DNA from: Anaerolineales bacterium
GTDB lineage: Bacteria; Chloroflexota; Anaerolineae; Anaerolineales; DRMV01
NCBI GenBank assembly: GCA_015491595.1
Contig: WFVP01000330.1
Coordinates: forward strand, 1-5,612
DNA: 5,612 nucleotides
Reading direction: 5' to 3'
Shown here: positions 1-5,612 of the stretch, piece by piece
How the letters are laid out: each line of letters begins with the position of its first letter
Numbering within the stretch: position 1 is the first letter of the stretch
Notes under the pieces: model-generated
What the model was told of the DNA's origin: nothing
Seen by the model: only the letters and a program-made list of their open reading frames with translations
Database searches by the model: none
Position numbers and translations under genes: made by a program

Positions 1-1532
1 GCCGGTGGCGGAGGCAGGTACCCCAGGGGCGTCAGGCCGGGTTTGAGGCGTGTGGGTTCGCTTAGCGGCTGTCCGTCGATGGCCAATACCCACACCTCGG
101 GTACCTTATACAATCCCAGAGCCGGTAGCAACATCGCATTCTTTTCTGGCTGTTCAAAATCCTCTGAACCCACCAGACCCAAGACCAGGGGCTTCACGAC
201 GACCGAGGGAGCGATTTCGACCAGACGAACGACGGGCTCCTCCAAGGGGTTCAAGGGATGATCTTCCAACCGTTTGGGCCGGACGGTCCACCGCGGTCCG
301 TCCCTTTCCACAAAGACTTGGGTTTTAGGGAGCCAAAGGTGATACCAGGGTTGCCAGCGTTGGAATATCAGGGCATCAGGCGGAACATCCGGAGGGATAT
401 AAGGAACCGCGTGAGGGGAGCCTTTCCCCGGATCACATAAAGAACCATTCCCTTCTCCAAGAAAGGAAATAGTCGAGGTTGCCGCCCATTGATGCAATAC
501 GGACTGCAGATGAAACTGGCGCTGATGATTCTCACCTATGGATGGTAGACTTTGCAGTTCCTGCGCCACCTGGCTTTCGTTGTTGGATTCCAGCACCCGA
601 AGAAAATCTTCCAGGTTTTGAGGAGGCCGTAACTTCTGCCATTGAAGCAGGCCTTGCACATCGGCCAGCCCATCGTATCGAACCAGCACGGGAATCGCAA
701 AAGCCCGGATCTCTTGCCGGGTTCCTTCTGACTCAAACATCTGAAGCCCCACTGGGTCTCTGGAGGTGTACACACAATATCCCGCGTGATGCAACGGACG
801 GACCGTTTGGGCGTTGATTTTGGAACCGATTGCGTGTTCTTTCTCGAAATCAAGGCCAACCAGCACCAACGGCAGAGAGAATTCGAGGGCCAAAGGATAA
901 GGAGAAGCCAACTTGACACGGGACGAGATGCGGGTGTTCTCATAGAGGGCTATTTGGAACCGTTCTTCCCAGGAAAACTTAGTTCGGTAAAGGGGGGACG
1001 TTCCGGGAGCAGGGTTAATCACAAAAGCCGCCATACGGCGCACCCGCTCCCGTACATCAGGGGAGAGATCCTTAGCAGATATTTGCCAGAAATACCATTC
1101 ACGGAGAAATTGAATCGAAGAGCTGTACCCGTTGAGTATCCATATACGTCGTACCCGGTACCACCCATCGTCCAGGTGGATTGTCTCGAGACCCAGATGA
1201 TGAGTTAAAGGTATATTGAAGTACCCCACCACGCTGATGGGCGCGGCCACCTCGACTCCGGGAAGGCCTTGGATGATTCGATATTGGTCTAATGTGATCT
1301 TCGGTGGTAGAGTCACGAGGTCATTGGTGCGGGCCAGGCCCCACTTTTGTTCCCAGGTCAGCACGCTATCCGGCGCGCGCACCAGCAGGTGGTAGGGCAC
1401 CCGCCAGTGCCGCTGCAACTCCCCCTCCACCCGGGCCACGATGGTCTCGCTGGTGGAAAGCAACAGCACGTACGCGGTGCTCACCACCAGCACGCCAAAG
1501 GCAAAGAGGGAAACCCTCTTTTTTTGAGACAT
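1..1532 (-). CDS. FtsX/MacB-type ABC transporter permease, N-terminal part (runs off left edge)
   Basis: This is an open minus-strand frame of 510 codons without a stop; the gene continues beyond base 1. It starts at ATG 1532, the first ATG after an in-frame TAG at 1556-1554, and has no convincing ribosome binding site. Residues 1-7 are basic (MSQKKRV) and residues 8-26 form one hydrophobic segment, seen here as an N-terminal membrane anchor. About 480 mostly soluble residues follow, presumably extracytoplasmic. Residues 79-98 (ITLDQYRIIQGLPGVEVAAP) match the typical start of MacB-like periplasmic domains, where 'GVxxxAP' is common. The stretch ending in LTPLGYLPPPP (about 496-510) resembles the late ectodomain of large FtsX-family permeases of Chloroflexota and Bacillota, as I recall them. 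The transmembrane FtsX core and any ATPase partner would lie outside the window. It is the third gene of a likely operon behind a redoxin and a Cys-rich peptide. It uses ATA isoleucine codons at least seven times, unlike galE and clpC. The coding call is firm; the family call is moderate. Confidence 0.62.
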   Translation of the reverse strand, partial: MSQKKRVSLFAFGVLVVSTAYVLLLSTSETIVARVEGELQRHWRVPYHLLVRAPDSVLTWEQKWGLARTNDLVTLPPKITLDQYRIIQGLPGVEVAAPISVVGYFNIPLTHHLGLETIHLDDGWYRVRRIWILNGYSSSIQFLREWYFWQISAKDLSPDVRERVRRMAAFVINPAPGTSPLYRTKFSWEERFQIALYENTRISSRVKLASPYPLALEFSLPLVLVGLDFEKEHAIGSKINAQTVRPLHHAGYCVYTSRDPVGLQMFESEGTRQEIRAFAIPVLVRYDGLADVQGLLQWQKLRPPQNLEDFLRVLESNNESQVAQELQSLPSIGENHQRQFHLQSVLHQWAATSTISFLGEGNGSLCDPGKGSPHAVPYIPPDVPPDALIFQRWQPWYHLWLPKTQVFVERDGPRWTVRPKRLEDHPLNPLEEPVVRLVEIAPSVVVKPLVLGLVGSEDFEQPEKNAMLLPALGLYKVPEVWVLAIDGQPLSEPTRLKPGLTPLGYLPPPP

Positions 1533-1557
1533 TCTTAGACTTATATGATGACCCTAC

Positions 1558-1584
1558 TTACCTAATTCCTAAAATTACCTAATT
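1558..1584. repeat. 10-bp direct repeat TTACCTAATT between peptide gene and permease gene
   Basis: TTACCTAATT occurs at 1558-1567 and again at 1575-1584. On the coding (minus) strand this reads AATTAGGTAA twice. The upstream copy contains the Asn codon and TAG stop of the Cys-rich peptide gene. The rest of the 46-base gap to the permease start is AT-rich and lacks a strong Shine-Dalgarno sequence. The repeat may be a small local duplication; no function is assigned. Confidence 0.5.
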
Positions 1585-1830
1585 GCAGCAACCCACGATA
1601 TCGTAACACTCATACGTCATCGAACCGTCATGGTAACAACATTCCCATCGCGTTTCCCAAGTACAAGGGCCATAGGGAATACAAATATAAACTCCACACG
1701 TCCACCACTGTGGTGCGATTCCATCCCCAGCACCTCCCTTCGCTTGCACTGCGGTCATACCGGCACCCACGAACAACAAGGCAAAAGCCACGGCCAGCAG
1801 CACCCGCATGTACCACTTCATCCCTCGCAT
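1579..1830 (-). CDS. secreted cysteine-rich small peptide (83 aa, 8 Cys), unknown family
   Basis: I do not recognise this family. Residues 1-30 form a clear Sec-type signal peptide: basic start (MRGMKWYMR), hydrophobic core at 10-28, and a probable signal peptidase I site after VQA (A30). The mature part of about 53 residues has eight Cys at 45, 50, 56, 64, 65, 75, 81 and 82, spaced C-x4-C-x5-C-x7-CC-x9-C-x5-CC, with four Trp (42, 43, 58, 62) and several Tyr. An even Cys count and no free-standing domain suggest four disulfides in a defensin-like or bacteriocin-like fold, or a cofactor or cross-link scaffold; this is inference. The start at 1830 is supported by GGAGG six bases upstream. The gene lies 21 bases after the stop of a membrane-bound redoxin and 46 bases before an ABC permease, so the redoxin is the natural candidate to form or proofread its disulfides. 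Signal peptide and Cys pattern argue strongly against a chance ORF. Confidence 0.8.
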   Translation of the reverse strand: MRGMKWYMRVLLAVAFALLFVGAGMTAVQAKGGAGDGIAPQWWTCGVYICIPYGPCTWETRWECCYHDGSMTYECYDIVGCCN

Positions 1831-1836
1831 AATCCA

Positions 1837-1841
1837 CCTCC
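1837..1841 (-). promoter_or_regulatory. strong ribosome binding site of the Cys-rich peptide gene
   Basis: On the minus strand, GGAGG at 1841-1837 sits six bases before ATG 1830, within the 21-base gap after the redoxin stop codon. It fixes the peptide start and is the strongest Shine-Dalgarno site of the three-gene cassette. This suggests the peptide is translated more than its neighbours. Confidence 0.75.
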
Positions 1842-1851
1842 CTTGGTTCGA

Positions 1852-2412
1852 TTATTTTGGGGTTTGGCCAACCAACAGCGGGCTCAGAACTTGATTCATC
1901 TCTTCCAGGGTTTTCAACGGTTGCGATACTTGAACCACGCCTTCCGCATCTATGAGGTAAAACCACGGCACCCCCACCACCCGGTACGCCCGAACCACCC
2001 CCTCGTTCCACGGCACGATGACCATGTCCGTCCCTTTCAACACCTCGGGCGGTTCTCCCTTCAAAAACATCACCACCGGAAGTTCAGGATAGGCCTCATG
2101 AAAGGCCTTCAGTTCCGGGAACATGGCCCGGCAATAAGGGCAGGTCTCGGAGGCAAACACCAACAGCACGGGCCGCCCGGCCATCTGGGCCAGGCTCACC
2201 CGCTCCCCCTGGAGGCTTTCCGCTTCAAAGTCCGGCGCGCGGCGACCGACCGGCAGCCCCAACTCCGACAGGGAACGCGGAGATCCAGGGACCGCGGCCG
2301 ATACTTTTCGCTCCAGAACAAAGGTGCGCCACAAGAGCACACCTTGCAACACCACCAAGACAGTGAGCAATATAATGACATTCCGTAACAACCCCCGTAT
2401 CTCGTCCTCCAT
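1852..2412 (-). CDS. membrane-anchored thioredoxin-fold thiol-disulfide protein (TlpA/MauD-like redoxin)
   Basis: This is likely an extracytoplasmic thiol-disulfide oxidoreductase tethered to the membrane. Numbering is from ATG 2412 (186 aa). Residues 11-28 are a hydrophobic anchor. The redoxin/AhpC-TSA-type entry (VGRRAPDF, about 55-62) is followed by a strand (VLLVF) and the active site C91-P-Y-C94. A GVP motif with the probable cis-proline P149 precedes the closing YLID strand. In TlpA, ResA and MauD relatives this fold reduces or oxidises cysteines of exported partners. MauD, the accessory protein for maturing the disulfide-rich methylamine dehydrogenase small subunit, is a close conceptual match. 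Start choice: ATG 2412 has GGGGG seven bases upstream. ATG 2430 would add six residues (MFGGVE) but has only a weak purine stretch in front. The gene is first in a probable operon with the Cys-rich peptide and permease. The residue after the cis-Pro is Trp rather than the usual Thr. The redox direction (oxidase or reductase) cannot be read from sequence. Confidence 0.88.
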   Translation of the reverse strand: MEDEIRGLLRNVIILLTVLVVLQGVLLWRTFVLERKVSAAVPGSPRSLSELGLPVGRRAPDFEAESLQGERVSLAQMAGRPVLLVFASETCPYCRAMFPELKAFHEAYPELPVVMFLKGEPPEVLKGTDMVIVPWNEGVVRAYRVVGVPWFYLIDAEGVVQVSQPLKTLEEMNQVLSPLLVGQTPK

Positions 2413-2455
2413 TTCAACGCCCCCAAACATGGACTTTCTTTGCGGTTTGTTGTTT

Positions 2456-2484
2456 TAACTACCTCCACCCCGCAGGTTTGTCAA
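2456..2484 (-). promoter_or_regulatory. candidate sigma70-type promoter of the redoxin-peptide-permease operon
   Basis: On the minus strand a perfect -35 box TTGACA lies at 2484-2479. A 17-base spacer then leads to TAGTTA at 2461-2456, a weak -10 match. Transcription would begin near 2449, giving a short leader before either possible redoxin start (2430 or 2412). The -35 box is only 14 bases from the end of the inverted-repeat element. The -10 is the weak point of this call. Confidence 0.45.
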
Positions 2485-2559
2485 GGTTGAGGCTGCTTTG
2501 GTGATTACCCAGATCCCGCCTCGCTTAGCACGAAGCGGGCCCAGGACCGCAGAAGGAGG

Positions 2560-2581
2560 CCGACGGCCGACCGCCGACGGC
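2560..2581. repeat. three tandem GC-rich 7-mers (CCGACGG, CCGACCG, CCGACGG)
   Basis: The copies lie at 2560-2566, 2567-2573 and 2574-2580. The outer copies sit within identical 9-mers, GCCGACGGC, at 2559-2567 and 2573-2581. They lie in the loop region of the 2538-2548/2596-2606 stem, at the core of the inverted-repeat element. Confidence 0.6.
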
Positions 2582-2644
2582 AGATGGCGAATTTTGGTCC
2601 CGGGCCGGTTACGGCCTACGCGCCCCATGGGCGAAATCACCCCG

Positions 2645-2676
2645 AAAAAACGGCTTTGTAAGCACTCACAAAAGCC
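2645..2676 (-). terminator. intrinsic-terminator-like hairpin reading on the minus strand
   Basis: Read on the minus strand, GGCTTTTGT (2676-2668), an 8-base loop and ACAAAGCC (2659-2652) form an 8-bp stem with one bulged U. One G and then six T (2650-2645) follow. No minus-strand gene ends here because galE is on the plus strand. If active, it would stop antisense transcripts coming from galE or insulate the redoxin operon promoter. It could also simply be part of the palindromic element. Confidence 0.4.
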
Positions 2677-2734
2677 CTGGCCTGAGATCTGAGTAATCAC
2701 CAGTGGGGCGCTGAAGGCCAACACTTATACATGT

Positions 2735-2760
2735 TTGACCACCAGATTCTGTGGTATGGT
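2735..2760 (+). promoter_or_regulatory. weak candidate promoter for galE, overlapped by a near-palindrome
   Basis: TTGACC at 2735-2740 is a good -35 match. The best nearby -10 is TATGGT at 2755-2760, with a short 14-base spacer. The 18-base near-palindrome ACCACCAGATTCTGTGGT (2738-2755) covers the spacer and might be an operator. No regulator is encoded nearby to support this. Confidence 0.28.
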
Positions 2761-2791
2761 AGGAGAGCCTGTGGGTAATAACACGACCAAT

Positions 2792-2797
2792 GGAGAG
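2792..2797 (+). promoter_or_regulatory. ribosome binding site of galE
   Basis: GGAGAG lies five bases before ATG 2803. It supports this start, as does the Rossmann glycine motif beginning right at residue 7. Confidence 0.7.
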
Positions 2798-2802
2798 TTT
2801 CC

Positions 2803-3786
2803 ATGCGCATTTTCGTCACCGGTGGGGCCGGATACATCGGTTCCATCATGGTGGAGTTTCTCATCCAACAGGGATGCGAGGTTACGGTTTACGACTCTCT
2901 GGTTACGGGCCATCGCGCGGCGGTTCCGGAACAGGCCCGTTTTGTGCACGCCGACCTGGCCGATGAGGTCACTCTGCGCACGACGCTCGCCCAGGGCTAC
3001 GACGCGGTGATGCATTTCGCGGCCTTCATCGAGGCGGGTGAAAGTATGAAGAAACCCGCCAAGTACTTCCGCAACAATGTCATGAACAGCCTGCGCCTGC
3101 TGGAGGCCGTGGTGGAAGCCGGGGTCCCGCGTTTCATCTTCTCCTCCACCGCCGCGGTCTACGCCCCCAAGCCTGAACCTCTGCGGGAAGAGGACCCCAT
3201 CGGTCCCACCAATGTGTACGGCCAGACGAAGCGCATGGTGGAAGAAGCCCTCCGATGGTACCACCAGGTGCAGGGCTTGCAAGTGGCCATCCTGCGGTAC
3301 TTCAACGCGGCGGGCGCGCTGCCCCATCGGGGCGAAGCCCACCCCCATGAAAGCCACCTCATCCCCCTGGTCCTTCAGGTGGCCCTGGGACAGCGGGAGG
3401 CCATCCACATTTTCGGCACCGATTACCCCACCCCCGACGGCACCGCGGTGCGGGATTACATCCACGTGTGGGACCTGGTCCGGGCCCACTGGCTGGCTCT
3501 ACAGGCACTGGACGAACGCCCCTGGCAAATCTACAACCTGGGGAACGGGAGGGGATATTCCGTACGCCAGGTCATTGAGGTGGCCCGCCGGGTCACCGGG
3601 CATCCCATTCCGGCCGTAGAGGCTCCACGGCGGCCTGGCGACCCGCCTTATTTGGTCGCTTCGGCGGAAAAGGCTCGACGGGAACTGGGATGGGAACCGG
3701 AAATTCCCGACCTGGAGGCCATCATTGCCAGTGCCTGGGAGTGGCATCGTACCCACCCCCGGGGATATGTCGACCAGACCGAATAA
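2803..3786 (+). CDS. galE: UDP-glucose 4-epimerase
   Basis: This enzyme interconverts UDP-glucose and UDP-galactose in the cytoplasm using tightly bound NAD, for galactose use and for glycan or exopolysaccharide precursors. It is an extended short-chain dehydrogenase/reductase of 327 aa, within the normal GalE range. Visible motifs are the NAD-binding GGAGYIGS at 7-14 and D31 at the end of the second strand (NAD ribose contact). The catalytic region FSSTAAVY (113-120) has T116 at the E. coli Ser124 position, with Y139 and K143 forming YxxxK. RYFNAAGA and the VRDYIHVWDL stretch are typical of the GalE substrate domain. Thr at the Ser position is common in this family. Other UDP-sugar 4-epimerases share these motifs, so specificity for galactose versus N-acetyl or uronic sugars is not proven. 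The gene appears monocistronic: a divergent promoter region precedes it and clpC has its own promoter after it. Confidence 0.95.
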   Translation: MRIFVTGGAGYIGSIMVEFLIQQGCEVTVYDSLVTGHRAAVPEQARFVHADLADEVTLRTTLAQGYDAVMHFAAFIEAGESMKKPAKYFRNNVMNSLRLLEAVVEAGVPRFIFSSTAAVYAPKPEPLREEDPIGPTNVYGQTKRMVEEALRWYHQVQGLQVAILRYFNAAGALPHRGEAHPHESHLIPLVLQVALGQREAIHIFGTDYPTPDGTAVRDYIHVWDLVRAHWLALQALDERPWQIYNLGNGRGYSVRQVIEVARRVTGHPIPAVEAPRRPGDPPYLVASAEKARRELGWEPEIPDLEAIIASAWEWHRTHPRGYVDQTE

Positions 3787-3915
3787 AGCCGCTGCGCCGA
3801 ACATATCTTCCTCTTTCTTGCGATCCAGGGCCTGCTCAAGCCTACACGAAACGCTGGTGTTCTTTCGCGGAATCTTTGCATTTCGTTAGAAAATTGGCTC
3901 AGTACCCGGAGAAGG

Positions 3916-3945
3916 TTGGTTGCCCCCGGGGTTTGTTGGTACAAT
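3916..3945 (+). promoter_or_regulatory. candidate clpC promoter with extended -10
   Basis: TTGGTT at 3916-3921 (-35), an 18-base spacer and TACAAT at 3940-3945 (-10) are present. TG at 3937-3938 gives an extended -10. An 8-bp palindrome CCCCGGGG (3924-3931) lies in the spacer. Transcription would begin near 3952. I see neither a CtsR-type heptad repeat nor a CIRCE element, so this looks like a vegetative promoter. The 3787-3915 stretch after galE shows no clear terminator or gene. Confidence 0.55.
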
Positions 3946-3993
3946 GACTCCGAACCAAACCGAAATCCAACTGGATGGGAGCAAGTTTCGCGT

Positions 3994-5612
3994 ATGGCTG
4001 GAATGGAGCGATTCACCCAACGGGCACGACGCGTGTTGAGCCTGGCGCATCAAGAAGCCGAAGGGATGCGCCATGAACAAATCGGTACAGAGCACCTGCT
4101 CATCGGTCTGGTGGCCGAGGAAGCGGGACTGGCCGGACGCACCCTCCGGGCCCTGGGCCTGGACCCGGACCGGGTTCGGGAAATGGTGGCCCGCCTGGTC
4201 CCTCCGGGCCGGGGAACGACGGGCGGTCGGCTGGACCTGTCGCCAGAGACCAAGCAGGTGTTGAAATACGCGGTGGAAGAGGCCCAGCGCATGGGACACC
4301 AGCACATCGGCACAGAGCACCTGCTCCTGGGCCTCATTCGAGATAAGGACACCACGGCCATGCGTGTCCTGGAACGCCTGGGACTGTCCGCGGAGCAGAT
4401 TCGGCGCCAGTTACGGCGCATGGTGCAGGAGGCAGGCGCGGGGTCTGCCTCTACACGTCAGCCCCAGACCGCCCGCGGCCGCCGGGAGCGGCGGAGCAAG
4501 ACGCCCCTCATCGACCAACTGGCCACGGACCTCACCGCGCTGGCGGAAGAGGGGCGGCTGGACCCCGTCATCGGTCGAGAGAAGGAAATCGAGCGGGTGA
4601 TTCAAATCCTGGCCCGCCGCACCAAGAACAACCCCGTTCTCATCGGCGACCCTGGTGTGGGCAAGACGGCCATTGTGGAAGGGCTGGCCCAGCGCATTGT
4701 GGAAGGCAACGTGCCCGCGCCCCTGCTGGGCAAGCGGGTGCTGCAACTGGACGTGGGCTCGCTGGTGGCCGGCACCATGTACCGGGGTCAGTTCGAAGAA
4801 CGCCTCAAGCGCATCATCGAAGAACTCAAACAGGCGGGCGCCATCCTGTTCATTGACGAGGTCCACATGCTGGTAGGCGCGGGTGCCGCGGGCTCTTCCG
4901 TAGACGCGGCCAACATCCTCAAGCCCGCCCTGGCGCGCGGGGAAATCCAGGTCATCGGGGCCACCACCCTGGACGAGTACCGCAAGTACATTGAGAGCGA
5001 CGCGGCCCTGGAGCGCCGCTTCCAACCCGTCTTCGTGGATGAGCCCACGGTGGAAGAGGCCATCGAAATCCTCAAGGGCATCCGCTCGGCGTATGAAGAG
5101 CACCACCATCTGACCATCTCCGACGAGGCGGTGGAAGCCGCGGTCAAACTCTCCGCCCGGTACGTGACCGACCGTTTCCTGCCCGACAAGGCCATCGACC
5201 TCATTGACGAAGCCGCATCTCGGGTACGGATGTACAAGAGCGAAACGGCCAAAAAGACGAAGCGCATCCTGGACGAACTCCGCAAGGTGCGCACCGAGTA
5301 CGCGCTGGCCCTGGAGGATAACCGCTACGAAGACGCCCAGGCCCTGCAGTATCGCATCGAAGAACTGGAACGCCAGCTGGAGATGCTGCAATCCGGCTGG
5401 GACCGCACGTCCAGCCCCGTGGTCACCGCGGAAGACATCGCCGAAGTGGTCTCCATGTGGACGGGCATTCCCGTCACCCAGCTGACGGAGACGGAGGCCG
5501 AGCGCCTCCTCCACATGGAGGACGAACTGCGCAAACACATCGTCGGCCAGGATGAGGCCATTGAAGTGGTCTCCAAAGCCGTGCGTCGGGCCCGCGCGGG
5601 ATTGAAGGACCC
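3994..5612 (+). CDS. clpC: ClpC-type AAA+ unfoldase, N-terminal two thirds (runs off right edge)
   Basis: This is the ATP-driven unfoldase of the ClpCP protease. It forms hexamers that thread substrates into ClpP and takes part in cytoplasmic protein quality control. 539 codons are visible of the roughly 810-850 usual. The Clp N-domain has two repeats, at about 4-69 and 80-143, each with an IGTEHLL signature. A basic linker (about 144-170) leads to the first AAA+ module with Walker A GDPGVGKT (218-225), Walker B D288/E289 and arginine-finger region ERRF (340-343). A short middle domain with a UVR-like coiled coil lies at about 430-470, followed by the start of module two (TGIPV from 490, VGQDEA from 517). 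The short middle domain and double N-domain favour ClpC over ClpB. The start at 3994 has GGGAG 12 bases upstream, rather far; Met4 (4003) is an alternative, and no upstream in-frame start exists. ctsR, mcsA and mcsB are absent upstream, unlike Bacillota operons. Confidence 0.95.
   Translation, partial: MAGMERFTQRARRVLSLAHQEAEGMRHEQIGTEHLLIGLVAEEAGLAGRTLRALGLDPDRVREMVARLVPPGRGTTGGRLDLSPETKQVLKYAVEEAQRMGHQHIGTEHLLLGLIRDKDTTAMRVLERLGLSAEQIRRQLRRMVQEAGAGSASTRQPQTARGRRERRSKTPLIDQLATDLTALAEEGRLDPVIGREKEIERVIQILARRTKNNPVLIGDPGVGKTAIVEGLAQRIVEGNVPAPLLGKRVLQLDVGSLVAGTMYRGQFEERLKRIIEELKQAGAILFIDEVHMLVGAGAAGSSVDAANILKPALARGEIQVIGATTLDEYRKYIESDAALERRFQPVFVDEPTVEEAIEILKGIRSAYEEHHHLTISDEAVEAAVKLSARYVTDRFLPDKAIDLIDEAASRVRMYKSETAKKTKRILDELRKVRTEYALALEDNRYEDAQALQYRIEELERQLEMLQSGWDRTSSPVVTAEDIAEVVSMWTGIPVTQLTETEAERLLHMEDELRKHIVGQDEAIEVVSKAVRRARAGLKD

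Larger units (their letters stand above)
2499..2702. mobile_element. MITE-like palindromic element with 17-bp terminal inverted repeats
   Basis: TGGTGATTACCCAGATC at 2499-2515 is the inverted copy of 2686-2702, with one mismatch in 17. Between them lie nested imperfect palindromes: GGCCCAGGACC (2538-2548) pairs with 2596-2606 at 10 of 11 positions; CCCATGGG is at 2624-2631; a hairpin is at 2652-2676. Three tandem 7-mers of form CCGACSG lie at 2560-2580. The element fills most of the roughly 370 bases between the two divergent genes and encodes no credible protein. I see no clear target-site duplication. It may be a non-autonomous transposon remnant moved by a transposase elsewhere, or a dispersed REP-like repeat. 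Copy number cannot be judged from one window. Confidence 0.55.

Noticed and set aside
536..1208. Open frames on both strands inside the first 1.5 kb (536-943 minus, 786-1208 plus)
   Set aside because: The minus frame from 1532 to the left edge is open for 510 codons and carries a membrane anchor and MacB-like motifs; these shorter frames are shadows of it.
1630..2388. 252-codon plus-strand open frame opposite the redoxin and peptide genes
   Set aside because: It is rich in His, Pro and Arg, shows no domain, and runs opposite two genes that have a CPYC redoxin fold, a signal peptide and a strong ribosome binding site.
2499..2702. CRISPR array or structured riboswitch in the repeat-rich intergenic region
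   Set aside because: There are no regularly spaced direct repeats with spacers. The only tandem repeat is three 7-mers, and the palindromes do not match a riboswitch class I know.
2455..2724. 89-codon minus and 64-codon plus open frames in the divergent intergenic region
   Set aside because: Both are made from the inverted-repeat element; its two ends even encode the same VIT-type residues because of the terminal repeats. Neither has a ribosome binding site or recognisable domain.
2725..3489. 254-codon minus-strand open frame opposite galE
   Set aside because: It overlaps the complete and well-supported epimerase and its composition (His, Gly and Arg rich) is typical of a shadow frame.
3787..3993. 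CtsR or CIRCE heat-shock operator upstream of clpC
   Set aside because: I found neither the AGTCAAA-type heptads nor the TTAGCACTC/GAGTGCTAA inverted repeat; only an 8-bp GC palindrome is present in the promoter spacer.
3944..4039. Short plus-strand frame beginning at ATG 3944 before clpC
   Set aside because: The ATG overlaps the -10 box of the clpC promoter, so it would not be in the transcript. It runs out of frame into clpC and has no ribosome binding site.
4411..5538. 375-codon minus-strand open frame opposite clpC
   Set aside because: It is antisense to a gene with unmistakable ClpC motifs in every domain. The frame is open only because of high GC and strong third-position bias.

Overview
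The window looks like bacterial chromosomal DNA with fairly high GC. It resembles Chloroflexota, perhaps Anaerolineae. The hints are a stand-alone clpC with no ctsR, mcsA or mcsB in front of it, a GC-rich third codon position in galE and clpC, and a permease ectodomain of a kind I associate with that phylum. This is an inference from gene content, because no rRNA or other marker gene is present.

Left half, minus strand (about 2484 down to 1): a compact three-gene cassette. It starts from a good -35 box at 2484-2479. The order is a membrane-anchored thioredoxin-fold protein with a CPYC active site (start 2412 or 2430, stop 1852), a secreted 83-residue peptide with eight cysteines in its mature part (1830-1579), and the first 510 codons of a large FtsX/MacB-type ABC permease (1532, running off the left edge). 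The permease frame is open without a stop over the whole 1.5 kb. The gaps are 21 and 46 bases, so co-transcription is likely. Together this looks like a dedicated system for making, oxidatively folding and then transporting or sensing a disulfide-rich extracellular peptide. It is the most novel part of the window.

Middle (about 2431-2802): a divergent intergenic region almost filled by a roughly 204-bp element. The element has 17-bp terminal inverted repeats with one mismatch, internal palindromes, three tandem 7-mers and a terminator-shaped hairpin facing the cassette. It resembles a non-autonomous (MITE-like) or palindromic dispersed repeat lying between the two divergent promoters.

Right half, plus strand: galE (2803-3786), a complete UDP-glucose 4-epimerase with all key motifs, then a 207-bp spacer with an extended -10 promoter. 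After it comes clpC (from 3994, running off the right edge), which covers the N-domain, the first AAA+ module, the middle domain and the beginning of the second module. galE and clpC are ordinary housekeeping genes and show no functional link to the minus-strand cassette.
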